A DNA stretch of 64,000 nucleotides from an uncultured Porphyromonadaceae bacterium (GTDB taxonomy: Bacteria > Bacteroidota > Bacteroidia > Bacteroidales > Barnesiellaceae_A): assembly GCA_900538705.1 (NCBI GenBank), contig UPZG01000001.1, positions 558,001 to 622,000 on the forward strand. Reading direction: 5' to 3'. Positions 51,102 to 59,586 of the stretch are shown here, piece after piece; within the stretch, counting starts at the first letter, position 1; each line of letters starts with the position of its first letter. The position numbers and the translations under genes were made by a program. The notes beneath the pieces were generated by a model. That model searched no databases, was not told where the DNA came from, and saw only the letters and a list, made by a program, of their open reading frames with translations.

Positions 51102-52340
51102 ATGGAGAATTGGCGCGTTACTGTATTGCACTGGTTGAATATAGATACTTCAGGGTTCTCGTGGATAGAGAAGTTGGCTCTCCTGATGGTATTCTTGTTG
51201 GTGATAATGATAATATATCGCGTGTGCAAGCTCATTTTGCACCGAGTGATTTTCAAGATAGTAAGGGCTACGAAAGCTACATGGGACGATGTGATTTTCG
51301 ACCACAAGGTACTCGACAAGGCAATCATGATAATACCGGCTCTGTTGGCGTTGGTGTTTTTCCCCTTTGTTTTTGTCGGCGAACCCGATATCTATGACTT
51401 GGTGCAGCGTTTGGCATGGGTGTATGTGGTTGGCGTTATCATCAGTACCGTTGTAACAGCTTTGACTGCGCTTTCACACATTCTGCACGAGAAAGAACGG
51501 TTGCGTGACAAGCCCATCAAAGGAGCTATACAGATGGTACAAATCCTGGTACTCCTGCTGGGCGTGATTGTTATGGTGAGTATTGTCATCAACAAGTCTC
51601 CGGCATATCTCTTGACGGGACTCGGTGCGTCGGCAGCTGTTCTCATGTTGGTATTTCAAGACCTTATACTCGGATTGGTGGCCGGTATCCAACTATCGGC
51701 CAACAATATGATGCGTGTCGGCGACTGGGTCGTCGTAAAGGATAAGGATATAAACGGTACGGTGATAGAGATAACGCTTACTACCGTGAAGGTACAGAAC
51801 TGGGACTATACAATTTCTACTATACAACCGCAGGCCTTGGTCAATGGCTCATTTGTCAACTGGCGCAACGTGTTCGATTCGGGAGGACGTCGTATTGCGC
51901 GTACTATCAACATCGATTTACGTTCGGTACATTTCCTGGCCGATGACGATATTGTCCGTTGGGAAAAAGATACTCTGTTGGCCGAATATATTGCCGATGT
52001 GCGGGAACGTATGGCAGAGGCTCGTGAAAAGGGCGATGAGGTGACAGTGCGCGCCTTGCGCCTGACAAACCTTGGACTGTTCCGTGTATATCTTCAGAAT
52101 TTTATCTCATCGCTCTCCTCTTTCAACGCCGATTTTGTCTCTATGGTACGCCTCATGGAACCTACAGAGCACGGAGTGCCTATGCAGATTTATTTCTTTA
52201 CTACGCAAACTGCGTGGGTACGTTATGAAGAGATACAGTCGGCACTCTTTGAACATGTTTTTTCGATTGTACCCGAGTTTGGGTTACGTCTCTTTCAAGC
52301 ACCTACGGGCGAAGATATTCGCTCATGTCTTCGTTCGTGA
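51102..52340 (+). CDS. Mechanosensitive ion channel family protein (YbdG-like)
   Basis: A 412-residue MscS-family channel for osmotic relief. It has an N-terminal helix pair (WIEKLALLMVFLLVIMIIYRVCKLIL, AIMIIPALLALVFFPFVFVG) and further helices (LAWVYVVGVIISTVVTALTAL, MVQILVLLLGVIVMVSIVI). The pore-lining TM3 region is LTGLGASAAVLMLVFQDLILGLVAGIQLSANNMMRVGDWVV, followed by the beta domain (INGTVIEITLTTVKVQNWD). The RVGDWVVVKDKDINGTV stretch and length resemble YbdG. It is followed by a strong bidirectional terminator. Confidence 0.93.
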   Translation: MENWRVTVLHWLNIDTSGFSWIEKLALLMVFLLVIMIIYRVCKLILHRVIFKIVRATKATWDDVIFDHKVLDKAIMIIPALLALVFFPFVFVGEPDIYDLVQRLAWVYVVGVIISTVVTALTALSHILHEKERLRDKPIKGAIQMVQILVLLLGVIVMVSIVINKSPAYLLTGLGASAAVLMLVFQDLILGLVAGIQLSANNMMRVGDWVVVKDKDINGTVIEITLTTVKVQNWDYTISTIQPQALVNGSFVNWRNVFDSGGRRIARTINIDLRSVHFLADDDIVRWEKDTLLAEYIADVRERMAEAREKGDEVTVRALRLTNLGLFRVYLQNFISSLSSFNADFVSMVRLMEPTEHGVPMQIYFFTTQTAWVRYEEIQSALFEHVFSIVPEFGLRLFQAPTGEDIRSCLRS

Positions 52341-52362
52341 TAGTTGTTGAGATAGGGTATTA

Positions 52363-52404
52363 TTACAAGAGGCTGTGCCCATACCAGGGCACAGCCTCTT
52401 GTAA
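52363..52404. terminator. Bidirectional terminator between mscS-type and SPOR genes
   Basis: An 18-bp perfect stem (TTACAAGAGGCTGTGCCC with its complement at 52387-52404) and a 6-nt loop lies between convergent genes, flanked by AT-rich sequence. Confidence 0.85.
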
Positions 52405-52422
52405 ATTTTATGGATTGCCAAC

Positions 52423-52902
52423 TTACCGTTTTATCAAGAACCATGGGTCTTTGATATATGATGAAGGGTATTGTTGAGTGATTTTGTAACGGGCTTCGTT
52501 GGCCTCTTCGCGGGTGGCAAAGCCACAAGCTATTACGCGGTACATACCTTGCGCGTTTTGAGCTACAAAAGCAGGATAGCCGTCGGCACGCAGACGGTCG
52601 CGTTGGCTATATGCATTGGTACGTTGAATAAAGCTGCCCACTACCACATTAAATGTATTCATCGTACCGTCGTCAAGCACATTTACATGCTCGGTACGTT
52701 CGGTTGCAGGTTGCTGTTGCACTATGGGTTGCACTTCGGTTATAGCATCTTCGTCGGGAGTCTCTTCTGAGACGATAGGTTTCTCTACGGCGGCAGCCAT
52801 AGCCTTTTCGTAGGCCTCTTTGGTGGCTTGTTGGCTTGGCTTGCACGAAGCCATGCTTATCAATAAGAGCGCAATACTGCTCCACAAAGCTGTTTTCTTC
52901 AT
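52423..52902 (-). CDS. SPOR domain lipoprotein
   Basis: A 159-residue lipoprotein (MKKTALWSSIALLLISMASCKPS, lipobox MASC). A low-complexity linker rich in Glu, Gln and Thr leads to a C-terminal SPOR domain (FNVVVGSFIQRTNAYSQRDRLRADGYPAFVAQNAQGMYRVIACGF). SPOR domains bind denuded glycan strands at the division septum. The protein is probably cell-wall associated. The ATG at 52908 is an alternative start two codons upstream. Confidence 0.9.
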   Translation of the reverse strand: MKKTALWSSIALLLISMASCKPSQQATKEAYEKAMAAAVEKPIVSEETPDEDAITEVQPIVQQQPATERTEHVNVLDDGTMNTFNVVVGSFIQRTNAYSQRDRLRADGYPAFVAQNAQGMYRVIACGFATREEANEARYKITQQYPSSYIKDPWFLIKR

Positions 52903-52926
52903 TGTCATGCTTTTTTAGTTTGAGTG

Positions 52927-52934
52927 CAAAGGTA
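52927..52934 (-). promoter_or_regulatory. Bacteroidetes -7 element for the SPOR gene
   Basis: CAAAGGTA on + reads TACCTTTG on minus, 25 bp before the start. Confidence 0.55.
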
Positions 52935-52967
52935 AGGTATTTGTCAAGTATTTGCAACAGCACAATG

Positions 52968-52994
52968 CTTCGTACCGTATTTTTCGGTACGAAG
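52968..52994 (-). terminator. Hairpin after the DUF308 gene
   Basis: CTTCGTACCG (52968-52977) pairs with CGGTACGAAG (52985-52994) around a 7-nt loop. It lies between two tandem minus-strand genes and has no T run. Confidence 0.5.
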
Positions 52995-53020
52995 TGAAGT
53001 ATATTGTAATAGACTCGTGC

Positions 53021-53548
53021 CTATCGCTTGAACTTGATATAGTAGATAAGCTCGCTTATGCCATATACAATGGCGCCTCCGCCGAATACTGTGACTAACA
53101 CAGCCTTTGTGATAGATAGCGGGTTGAGTAGTAATAGTATGCCGGTAACCAATATCAAGATGGGCAATATGTAGTATCCCATTGGAATATTGCGGTGTAG
53201 CAGTACCAAAAAAACAATTTCATATATACCGGCAAAAACCAGAAAGGCAGCCAGCAGGTATATAAATATCTTGGCCACTGTAGTTGGAAAGCCAATGATG
53301 GCTACGCCGGCTATAACGCAAAGCAAGGCGAGTAGAGGAAATCGCAAACTGCTGTTGCGTCGCATCCGGCGACTTTTGTCGGTGTGCTCTATTATGTAGC
53401 GTACTACCTGTACAATACCGGGTATAAGCAATATGAGTCCCAGTACGATGGCGATGTAGTGCAAGGCATAATCGGGAAAAAGAATCATGAATATGCCTAA
53501 AACAAAGGCAAGAATTATATGTATCAAAGGGTTATACAAAGGTTTCAT
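53021..53548 (-). CDS. DUF308 (HdeD-like) membrane protein
   Basis: A 175-residue membrane protein with six hydrophobic segments in two similar triplets (PLIHIILAFVLGIFMIL, LHYIAIVLGLILLIPGIVQVV; LLALLCVIAGVAIIGF, IFIYLLAAFLVFAGIYEIVFLV, LPILILVTGILLLLNP, AVLVTVFGGGAIVYGISELIYY). This is the HdeD/DUF308 plan; the role is unknown. The start at 53548 is set by the promoter at 53609-53616, since a longer frame from 53611 would begin upstream of the transcript. Confidence 0.85.
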   Translation of the reverse strand: MKPLYNPLIHIILAFVLGIFMILFPDYALHYIAIVLGLILLIPGIVQVVRYIIEHTDKSRRMRRNSSLRFPLLALLCVIAGVAIIGFPTTVAKIFIYLLAAFLVFAGIYEIVFLVLLHRNIPMGYYILPILILVTGILLLLNPLSITKAVLVTVFGGGAIVYGISELIYYIKFKR

Positions 53549-53608
53549 AGTAGTTGTTATTGATGGGCGGGTACATCGCATTATCGCCTCATGGTTACAT
53601 TTCAAAAC

Positions 53609-53616
53609 CAAAGGTA
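53609..53616 (-). promoter_or_regulatory. Bacteroidetes -7 element for the DUF308 gene
   Basis: CAAAGGTA on + reads TACCTTTG on minus; the start site would be near 53602. Confidence 0.55.
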
Positions 53617-53644
53617 GCCATTTCTTTTTATGTACTATCTTATT

Positions 53645-54154
53645 TTACACTTTTTTTGCCTTATTGTCGCTCAGCTCTATCACTTCAAGGTCACTGAAGT
53701 TGCCATGTTCTATACTGAAACGTACCAGGGTGCGGGCTTTGTGAAATCCGTATAGTCCTGCTGCCCCTGGGTTGATATGCAGGCAACCCAATGTTTTATC
53801 ATACATCACCTTCAGGATATGTGAATGCCCCGATATAAACAATTTGGGCGGATTACGGTATATCTCCGGTATGACTTCACGGGCATAACGCCCCGGATAC
53901 CCTCCTATATGTATCATCCACACATCAGCATCTTCTATGGTAAAACGCAAGCTTTTGGCAGTGCGTATTCTTATGTCTTGGCCATCTATATTACCATACA
54001 CCGCACGTACTGGTCTTATAGACTCGAGATAGTCAAGCACTTCGCAGCTTCCTATGTCGCCCGCGTGCCATATCTCGTCACATTCGGCAAAATATTTCTC
54101 ATATTTTGTATCGCAATAACCGTGTGTATCAGAAAGTAATCCTATCCTTTTCAT
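53645..54154 (-). CDS. YfcE-family metallophosphoesterase
   Basis: A 169-residue cytoplasmic phosphodiesterase of the MJ0936/YfcE family. Metal-binding motifs are IGLLSDTHG, WHAGDIGSCEV, VYGNIDGQDIR, WMIHIGGYPG and ISGHSHILKV. Its substrate is unknown; YfcE itself acts on model phosphodiesters. It is transcribed alone from TATCTTTG at 54213-54220. Confidence 0.92.
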   Translation of the reverse strand: MKRIGLLSDTHGYCDTKYEKYFAECDEIWHAGDIGSCEVLDYLESIRPVRAVYGNIDGQDIRIRTAKSLRFTIEDADVWMIHIGGYPGRYAREVIPEIYRNPPKLFISGHSHILKVMYDKTLGCLHINPGAAGLYGFHKARTLVRFSIEHGNFSDLEVIELSDNKAKKV

Positions 54155-54212
54155 TTGCTATGCTGTTTATAGGAATGCCATATCCGTATCATGGCAAGAG
54201 ATTGTTGTTATG

Positions 54213-54220
54213 CAAAGATA
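54213..54220 (-). promoter_or_regulatory. Bacteroidetes -7 element for the YfcE gene
   Basis: CAAAGATA on + reads TATCTTTG on minus. The surrounding 17-mer GCAAAGATAGTGCAAAT recurs identically at 55010-55026 before xseB. Confidence 0.6.
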
Positions 54221-54268
54221 GTGCAAATTGCCGATGGGCCTATTTGATTTGCAGTTTGTTCAGTCTGT

Positions 54269-54403
54269 TTATAGAAATTCAATGTCTTCATTGATAATTT
54301 GTTTTACAGGGACGATATAATTCTGTAGAGGTAAGTTACTGTCTTGCTCAATTAAGGCTTTGTGTAGTGCGTAGAGACCCTCATAGAAGGGATAGTGTGT
54401 CAT
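54269..54403 (-). CDS. Possible small protein or gene remnant (44 aa)
   Basis: A short frame (MTHYPFYEGLYALHKALIEQ, ending IINEDIEFL) has a protein-like composition with a plausible helix. I know no family. A longer version from 54523 would run into the tRNA gene and is not credible. It may be a tiny gene or the tail of a decayed one. The rest of the 343-bp gap before the tRNA holds only promoters. Confidence 0.2.
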   Translation of the reverse strand: MTHYPFYEGLYALHKALIEQDSNLPLQNYIVPVKQIINEDIEFL

Positions 54404-54443
54404 TAGTTGTGGAGATGGAGAGGAAAAACTTTTTGTAAAACAC

Positions 54444-54474
54444 TTGCTATACACGAAAAATAGCTGTACCTTTG
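54444..54474 (+). promoter_or_regulatory. Bacteroidetes promoter for tRNA-Gly
   Basis: TTG (54444-54446), a 20-bp spacer and TACCTTTG (54467-54474) fit both halves of the consensus. The start site falls near 54482. Confidence 0.65.
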
Positions 54475-54497
54475 TAACGATTAAACAAAGCAATATG

Positions 54498-54569
54498 CGG
54501 CAGTAGCTCAGTTGGTAGAGCATCAGCTTCCCAAGCTGAGGGTCGCGAGTTCGAGCCTCGTTTGCCGCT
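54498..54569 (+). tRNA. tRNA-Gly (anticodon CCC)
   Basis: The acceptor stem GCGGCAG pairs with TTGCCGC. The D arm is GCTCAGTTGGTAGAGC. The anticodon stem TCAGC/GCTGA carries the loop TTCCCAA with CCC in the anticodon position (reads GGG). The T arm is GCGAGTTCGAGCCTCGT and the discriminator is T. CCA is not encoded. It is a single tRNA gene with its own promoter and terminator. Confidence 0.95.
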
Positions 54570-54572
54570 CAG

Positions 54573-54619
54573 AAAAGCACATGCCGGCGATATTATCGCC
54601 GGCATGTGCTTTTTGTAGA
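54573..54619 (+). terminator. Terminator after tRNA-Gly
   Basis: An 18-bp perfect stem (54573-54590 with 54596-54613, containing GCACATGCCGGCGA) and a 5-nt loop, with a T run at its end. Confidence 0.9.
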
Positions 54620-54712
54620 TATTTATTGCGGCGTGAATATATAAGCTTGGTCGATAAAATATACAGGTCGTGGGTTATCAAGATAAATATATCACTGCAA
54701 CTATTTTATTTT

Positions 54713-54943
54713 TTATAGATTGTCTTGAGTAAGTTCTTCAAGCAATTTTTTCAGGTCTTCATCAGTCTCAGAAAGTTTGGTTTTGCAATATTGTATCAGT
54801 TGTAATGCCCTTGCTGTATATTCGCGCAGTTTATCTATTTCGCATTGCGGATTTTGTAAATTGGCTACAAGTTGCTCCAACTCGGCAATAGCTTGTGTGT
54901 ATGTTAGGTTGGTCGATTGTTCTTTTTGTGTTTCTGTTGTCAT
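54713..54943 (-). CDS. xseB: Exodeoxyribonuclease VII small subunit
   Basis: XseB binds the large subunit XseA to form exonuclease VII, which trims single-stranded DNA. The 76-residue product has the two-helix XseB core (LTYTQAIAELEQLVANLQNPQCEIDKLREYTARALQLIQYCKTKL). xseA is not adjacent, though the two are often neighbours. It is transcribed from TATCTTTG at 55011-55018. Confidence 0.92.
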   Translation of the reverse strand: MTTETQKEQSTNLTYTQAIAELEQLVANLQNPQCEIDKLREYTARALQLIQYCKTKLSETDEDLKKLLEELTQDNL

Positions 54944-55010
54944 ATTATAAAAGTCTTATTGTAATGCTGTTTTTTAGATGCAGTTATGCAGACATATTGT
55001 TTGCTTTTTG

Positions 55011-55018
55011 CAAAGATA
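55011..55018 (-). promoter_or_regulatory. Bacteroidetes -7 element for xseB
   Basis: CAAAGATA on + reads TATCTTTG on minus, about 68 bp before the start, inside the 17-mer shared with the YfcE promoter. Confidence 0.55.
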
Positions 55019-55145
55019 GTGCAAATGACATAAAACAGTATGGCGAGCGGCTGTATTTAGTTATTGTAGTAAATCGGTTATAGCTCGTTTTTCCGTTTTG
55101 TGCTTATGTCGAATGTCGCTTGTAACCGATATTATTGGTAAGGAG

Positions 55146-58064
55146 TCAACGTTTGCATATATCTTTGAAGTCGCAATATTTGCAGTGCTGGTTTACTGCA
55201 GTTTGGGTAAATGGTATATCGGGGTTGAATATCTCAGCGAGAACATTCTGAAGGCCATCCTTGTATACATCGGCTATCTCGTCATAGTTATCGACGCTGC
55301 CTTTGTCGCATGTAATCTCTTGAGGGAAGTCGGCCGAGAATAGTTTTCTTACTTTATAGATGACAGGTTTCAACTTGCGTGTCTCAGCTGGGTTGGCTTG
55401 TCGATAAAGTTCGCAATAAAGAGCGACCTGGAAAATGGCTTTGGGGCGTTGTTCTGAGTTCTTGTCGAAAAGGCTCTCTATGTGGCTAAATTTAGTACTG
55501 TCACTTCCGGTCTTGTAGTCGATGATGCGAATTGTATCGTCCTTGGCATCGATACGGTCGATAAAAGCTTTGAAGGCTACATTTTTACCTCCTTTCAAGG
55601 GTATGTATGTATTGGAGTCGATGCGGAGTTCAGAGCCAATGTATGTAAAGGGTGAAAACTCTTTGTCTATGACAAGTGTCTGTCTGACATACTCTTCTAT
55701 AATATGGGCAATGATGAGGTGTTGTCCTCGTAATGGCTTTGGAACGATGGCTTTCTCAGGGCGCTCCTTGAAGAATACGATAGAAAACCAACGGGTAATA
55801 AGGTCGTTTATAAACTTTTTGTCTTTCAATATAGCATTGAGCATATCGGCTGTTACAATGGGTGTGATATTCCCGGCCTTTATACGAGCGTATATATCGT
55901 GCATGACACCGTGGTATATGCTTCCGAAGGCGCTGTTATCGACAGTTTCACTTATTTCGTCGTCTTTCTGTACCCGTTCTACATATTGCAGGTAGAATTG
56001 TAGGGGACAGTTGAGATAAGTATTCAGTCCCGAGGCCGACATTCGACGAGTCCCTCCTTGAAGGAACTCATCCAATAGAGACATTATCTCGGGACTTTTG
56101 TCAACGTTGAGGGCGGCGGGCTTTTCGGTGGCAATGTTATATGCTATATTTTTTTCGGTGATAGAGAGCTGTGGTATTAGCCGATTGTAATGATATTTCA
56201 GCTGGTAGATATATCGGCTCATTTCGCCTTTCTTCAATCCTTCAGTGCGGCAATCGTAAAGCAGAAAGACATTTTTGGCGCGGCTGGTCATGCGATAGAA
56301 ATAGTAGGCATAAATGCTGTCTTGGTGTTCGGTTGTGGCCATCTCAAATCCGCGCCGTAGGTTATAGGGGATAAAACTCGATGCAGTTTTTTTTGCAGGA
56401 AATACCCCCTCGTTCATAGAGAGAATAATAATGTTTTCAAAATCGAGAGCTCTCGTTTCCAAAACTCCCATGATTTGTAATCCTGAGAGCGGTTCGCCTC
56501 TGAAAGGTATGGTAATGTGTGCTGTTATCTTATTCAGCAGTGAAAAGTATGTATGCAGATCGAGGTCGGTATTGTGCGCTTGTATTACGTCTTGTAGCCG
56601 CATGACGGCGAGGTGATAGTGGTATAGATACTCATGCTCGATTTGGGTGATTGCAACAGCCGTTTCGGCGTTTGCCGTTATTTCGTCGTTGGTAGAAGTA
56701 TTACGCCCTAACAGATAGTCGAGTATATCTATCAGGTAAGCTCCAGCATCATGTGCCGAGGAGACGGGTGTGAATATGCGGGTAAGAAACGGATGCTGTT
56801 GTAGCTCTTCCTTTGTTATGTAAGCTTTGTTGTGCTGTATCATGTCGGCGGCAATACGCTTTGCTTCATCAGGTACCGCCTCTTTGACAAAATGATGGTT
56901 AAGGATAGCTAATACGTCGATATGGTAGAACAAAGGAGTGCCATGCGTCCATCGTATGTGCTTCTGCATCAAACTGACCGTATTGAAAAGTGTGGCTGCC
57001 GGGGTATTTTTCAATGGATACCCCATGGTGATATTGATAGATGTAAATTCTTCTGGAACAGAGTATAGCATGGGCATGAGCATCTCTTCGTCGGGTAGTA
57101 CGATGGCTGTATTGAGGGCTTTGGCCGGGTTTATTGTCCCATCAGCAATGAGGTCTGCCAATATTTTCCCTGCTTGTTTGGCTTGTCCTATGCCCGATGA
57201 TACAGGTATGACTGTGTATTGTGGGGTACTTTGTATCGGTTCCTCTCCAATATTCAAAAGAGATGGAAATTGCTGCCGGTTTTCTGTTAGAAAATAGGCT
57301 GCCTTGTTGACATCGTCTTGTAATGTAGGGGCATAGTGGTCCCAATAGAAATCGCCTCGACCTATATTACGTAGGTACGTCATGAGAGCTTTTTCGGCTT
57401 TGGTAATGGCATTGAATCCTATGAATACAAAACGGTCGGCGTCGGGTAGTACAAGGTTTCCCTCTTGGGCTCGTATAGCAGCTTCGCGGAAAGCCATTCC
57501 CTCATATACTATTCCCTGGGAGGCAAGTCGCTGGCGGAAGCTGTTATAAAGGTCGTATAGTATCTGCCACAGTGTTGCGAACGATGTTTTCTTATCGCTA
57601 TTGGTATTAGGATAAAGAAATGATTGCCAGAAACGGCTGATTACCTCTATTTGCTCGGGTAATAAGTAATCGGTCTCTATTTCTTTGAGATCCTTGATGT
57701 TGGTAAACAGTCGTTGGGCATCTACTAAGTATTTGTCTATGTCGTCGAAGTCATTGACAAGCATTTCGCCCCAAAATACAAACTTATCGAAACTCTCGTC
57801 ACTCTTTTTCAGCCGTATATACTCTTCGTACAAGATAAATAACAGCTCTATGTGGTCGGCAAGTTGAAAATCCGATAACTCAAGCATGAAGTTGTTGATG
57901 GTATAGATAGGAGGTGAAAAAAGAGGCTTGCCGGCTACCTGGGCTAAATAATGGCGGAAAAATATACTGCTCCTTCGATTGGGGAAAATAAAGGTTGTGC
58001 GCTGTAGCTCATTGCCATAGGTCTTGTAGAATGTGTCGGCAATACGGTATAGAAATGGAATCAT
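55146..58064 (-). CDS. PD-(D/E)XK nuclease family protein, AddB-like
   Basis: A 972-residue protein of the helicase-nuclease (AddB/RecB-nuclease) type. The N-terminal half has inactive helicase-like features (RTTFIFPNRRSSIFFRHYLA, FIGFNAITKAEKALM, TAIVLPDEEMLMPMLYSVP). The middle has ENIIILSMNEGVFPAKK. The C-terminal nuclease domain carries FKAFIDRIDAKDDTIRIIDYKTGSD with the catalytic DYK. A cysteine in NCPLQFYLQYVERV, together with CKYCDFKDIC at the end, would hold a 4Fe-4S cluster as in AddB. It is probably part of double-strand break processing, although no AddA partner is in the window. menA ends 16 bp upstream. Confidence 0.85.
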   Translation of the reverse strand: MIPFLYRIADTFYKTYGNELQRTTFIFPNRRSSIFFRHYLAQVAGKPLFSPPIYTINNFMLELSDFQLADHIELLFILYEEYIRLKKSDESFDKFVFWGEMLVNDFDDIDKYLVDAQRLFTNIKDLKEIETDYLLPEQIEVISRFWQSFLYPNTNSDKKTSFATLWQILYDLYNSFRQRLASQGIVYEGMAFREAAIRAQEGNLVLPDADRFVFIGFNAITKAEKALMTYLRNIGRGDFYWDHYAPTLQDDVNKAAYFLTENRQQFPSLLNIGEEPIQSTPQYTVIPVSSGIGQAKQAGKILADLIADGTINPAKALNTAIVLPDEEMLMPMLYSVPEEFTSINITMGYPLKNTPAATLFNTVSLMQKHIRWTHGTPLFYHIDVLAILNHHFVKEAVPDEAKRIAADMIQHNKAYITKEELQQHPFLTRIFTPVSSAHDAGAYLIDILDYLLGRNTSTNDEITANAETAVAITQIEHEYLYHYHLAVMRLQDVIQAHNTDLDLHTYFSLLNKITAHITIPFRGEPLSGLQIMGVLETRALDFENIIILSMNEGVFPAKKTASSFIPYNLRRGFEMATTEHQDSIYAYYFYRMTSRAKNVFLLYDCRTEGLKKGEMSRYIYQLKYHYNRLIPQLSITEKNIAYNIATEKPAALNVDKSPEIMSLLDEFLQGGTRRMSASGLNTYLNCPLQFYLQYVERVQKDDEISETVDNSAFGSIYHGVMHDIYARIKAGNITPIVTADMLNAILKDKKFINDLITRWFSIVFFKERPEKAIVPKPLRGQHLIIAHIIEEYVRQTLVIDKEFSPFTYIGSELRIDSNTYIPLKGGKNVAFKAFIDRIDAKDDTIRIIDYKTGSDSTKFSHIESLFDKNSEQRPKAIFQVALYCELYRQANPAETRKLKPVIYKVRKLFSADFPQEITCDKGSVDNYDEIADVYKDGLQNVLAEIFNPDIPFTQTAVNQHCKYCDFKDICKR

Positions 58065-58079
58065 GCTGTGTAGAGGTGA

Positions 58080-58946
58080 TTATATGGTGAGGGCGATAAC
58101 AAGTAGAAAGGTAAATAGCAGTAAGTTGGCAGCAGTGCGACCTAATAGAGGATTCAGAGCAGTACCCTTGCGGGTTATCAGGGCTCGATAAGTGGCGATA
58201 TGTGCTGCCAAATAGATTATAGGAAGCAGTGTGCGCCACCCGGGCGTGTTACACCATACGTGCCAAGTGAATAGAGGGGCGGCAATACCATTTATCAGGT
58301 ACCAGTTGGCGGCAAAACGTCGCCCAAAGAGTACGACCGTAGTGTTCTTATTGTTCTCGGCATCCTCCTCCATATCGCGGTAGTTATTGATAAGCAGTAT
58401 GTTTATGGAAAGTAAGCCTATGCTTATAGAACCTAAGAATGCGGGTAAGGAGAAGAACCCTGCTTGTACATAATAAGTAAGATTGACAGGTATGAGTCCG
58501 AAAAATACGAATACCGTGAGGTCGCCTAACCCATGATACGATAGCGGGTATGGCCCCGCCGAGTAGGCGAGGGCAAAGATGGCTATGCAAGCTCCTATCG
58601 GAAGTAACCACCATCCTCCGTAGTATATTAATCCCAATCCCACAGCGCAAGCGGCGGCAAGTACGATGACAGTTGCTACCAGCATTTTGCGTGGCGATAT
58701 AAGTCCCGATGCTACAGCTCTTTGTGGCCCAGTACGGTCGGGACGGTCGGTCCCCTTCTTAAAGTCGAAATAGTCGTTCCCAAGGTTCGACGCTATTTGT
58801 GCTAGTAGTGCAAACAGTAGGCACAGCAGTGCCGGCTGCCATAGCAGAAGACTGTCATGCGCTGCGTATGCAGTGGCAGCTATTACGGGGGCAGCCGATG
58901 CCGGTAGTGTACGAGGGCGTGCAGCTTCAATCCATGCTTTTGTCAT
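58080..58946 (-). CDS. menA: 1,4-dihydroxy-2-naphthoate polyprenyltransferase
   Basis: MenA attaches the polyprenyl tail to DHNA to make demethylmenaquinone in the membrane. The 288-residue UbiA-family protein has about eight membrane helices. The prenyl-diphosphate motif is NLGNDYFDFKKGTDRPDRTGPQRAVASG, and the second Asp-rich region is NNYRDMEEDAENNKNTTVVLFGRRFA. It is on minus with the AddB-like gene downstream, away from the other men genes. Confidence 0.95.
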   Translation of the reverse strand: MTKAWIEAARPRTLPASAAPVIAATAYAAHDSLLLWQPALLCLLFALLAQIASNLGNDYFDFKKGTDRPDRTGPQRAVASGLISPRKMLVATVIVLAAACAVGLGLIYYGGWWLLPIGACIAIFALAYSAGPYPLSYHGLGDLTVFVFFGLIPVNLTYYVQAGFFSLPAFLGSISIGLLSINILLINNYRDMEEDAENNKNTTVVLFGRRFAANWYLINGIAAPLFTWHVWCNTPGWRTLLPIIYLAAHIATYRALITRKGTALNPLLGRTAANLLLFTFLLVIALTI

Positions 58947-58969
58947 GATTATAAATAAAAGTCAATATG

Positions 58970-58977
58970 CAAAGATA
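58970..58977 (-). promoter_or_regulatory. Bacteroidetes -7 element for menA
   Basis: CAAAGATA on + reads TATCTTTG on minus, 24 bp before the menA start. Confidence 0.6.
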
Positions 58978-59000
58978 ACGAAAGGTAAGGGCTGAGGCAA

Positions 59001-59180
59001 GAGGCTGTCTCAAAATAGAAATGCAAAAGTAAAAATCTTATAGATTGAAACTTATTAATAAAAAACCTCCTGCTTTACCCTTATTTATTGCAATTATAGA
59101 ACTAAAAACAGGGGATTTTTATGTTGTAACTTATAGATTGTAAGTAAGCTTATCTCTGTTTTTTATTTTGAGACAGCCTC
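59001..59180. repeat. MITE-like inverted-repeat element 2 (180 bp)
   Basis: A perfect 17-bp terminal inverted repeat (GAGGCTGTCTCAAAATA at 59001-59017 and its complement at 59164-59180) surrounds an AT-rich core. Inside, CTTATAGATTG occurs twice as a direct repeat (about 59037 and 59130). The ends resemble those of element 1 at 21460-21645 and of common Bacteroidales insertion sequences. There is no coding capacity. Confidence 0.6.
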
Positions 59181-59586
59181 GTCGGACTTTGTCTAATCGC
59201 ATTCTGCGTTTTACGAATATAATTCAATGGGGAGGCCGAGGCTTGTAAATGCTATGCTGTAAAACTGCTATTTCCCGATAAGTTTTTTACAATCTAAATG
59301 TGCTGGAGGCTGGTAAGCTAAGGGTTGGAGGTCAATTTATAATCCGACAAAGGATATGGATGCATTCGGCTTTTTTGTGCTATACGGTTATTGAACTTAT
59401 CGCATATATTTTTTGCAAGTAGATTCTTTTGTTCTGTAAAGACGATTGTAGCCCCGCTCTATTTCCTGTAAATATCTGCTTCCCCTTTTATCGTATGAGA
59501 TATATAGTTATAGTGTATGCCTCATATATGTTGTAGAATCTTTCTTTGAATGAGAGCCTTTGGTATTTTTATAAGCTGTGAGGTAG
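59181..59586. other. Intergenic region, nothing recognised
   Basis: About 400 bp between element 2 and the LytTR gene. I see no supportable gene, RNA or repeat; short frames here lack protein-like composition. Confidence 0.5.

Noticed and set aside
54404..54523. N-terminal extension of the small minus-strand frame
   Set aside because: It overlaps tRNA-Gly and would need a transcript through the tRNA promoter on the opposite strand.
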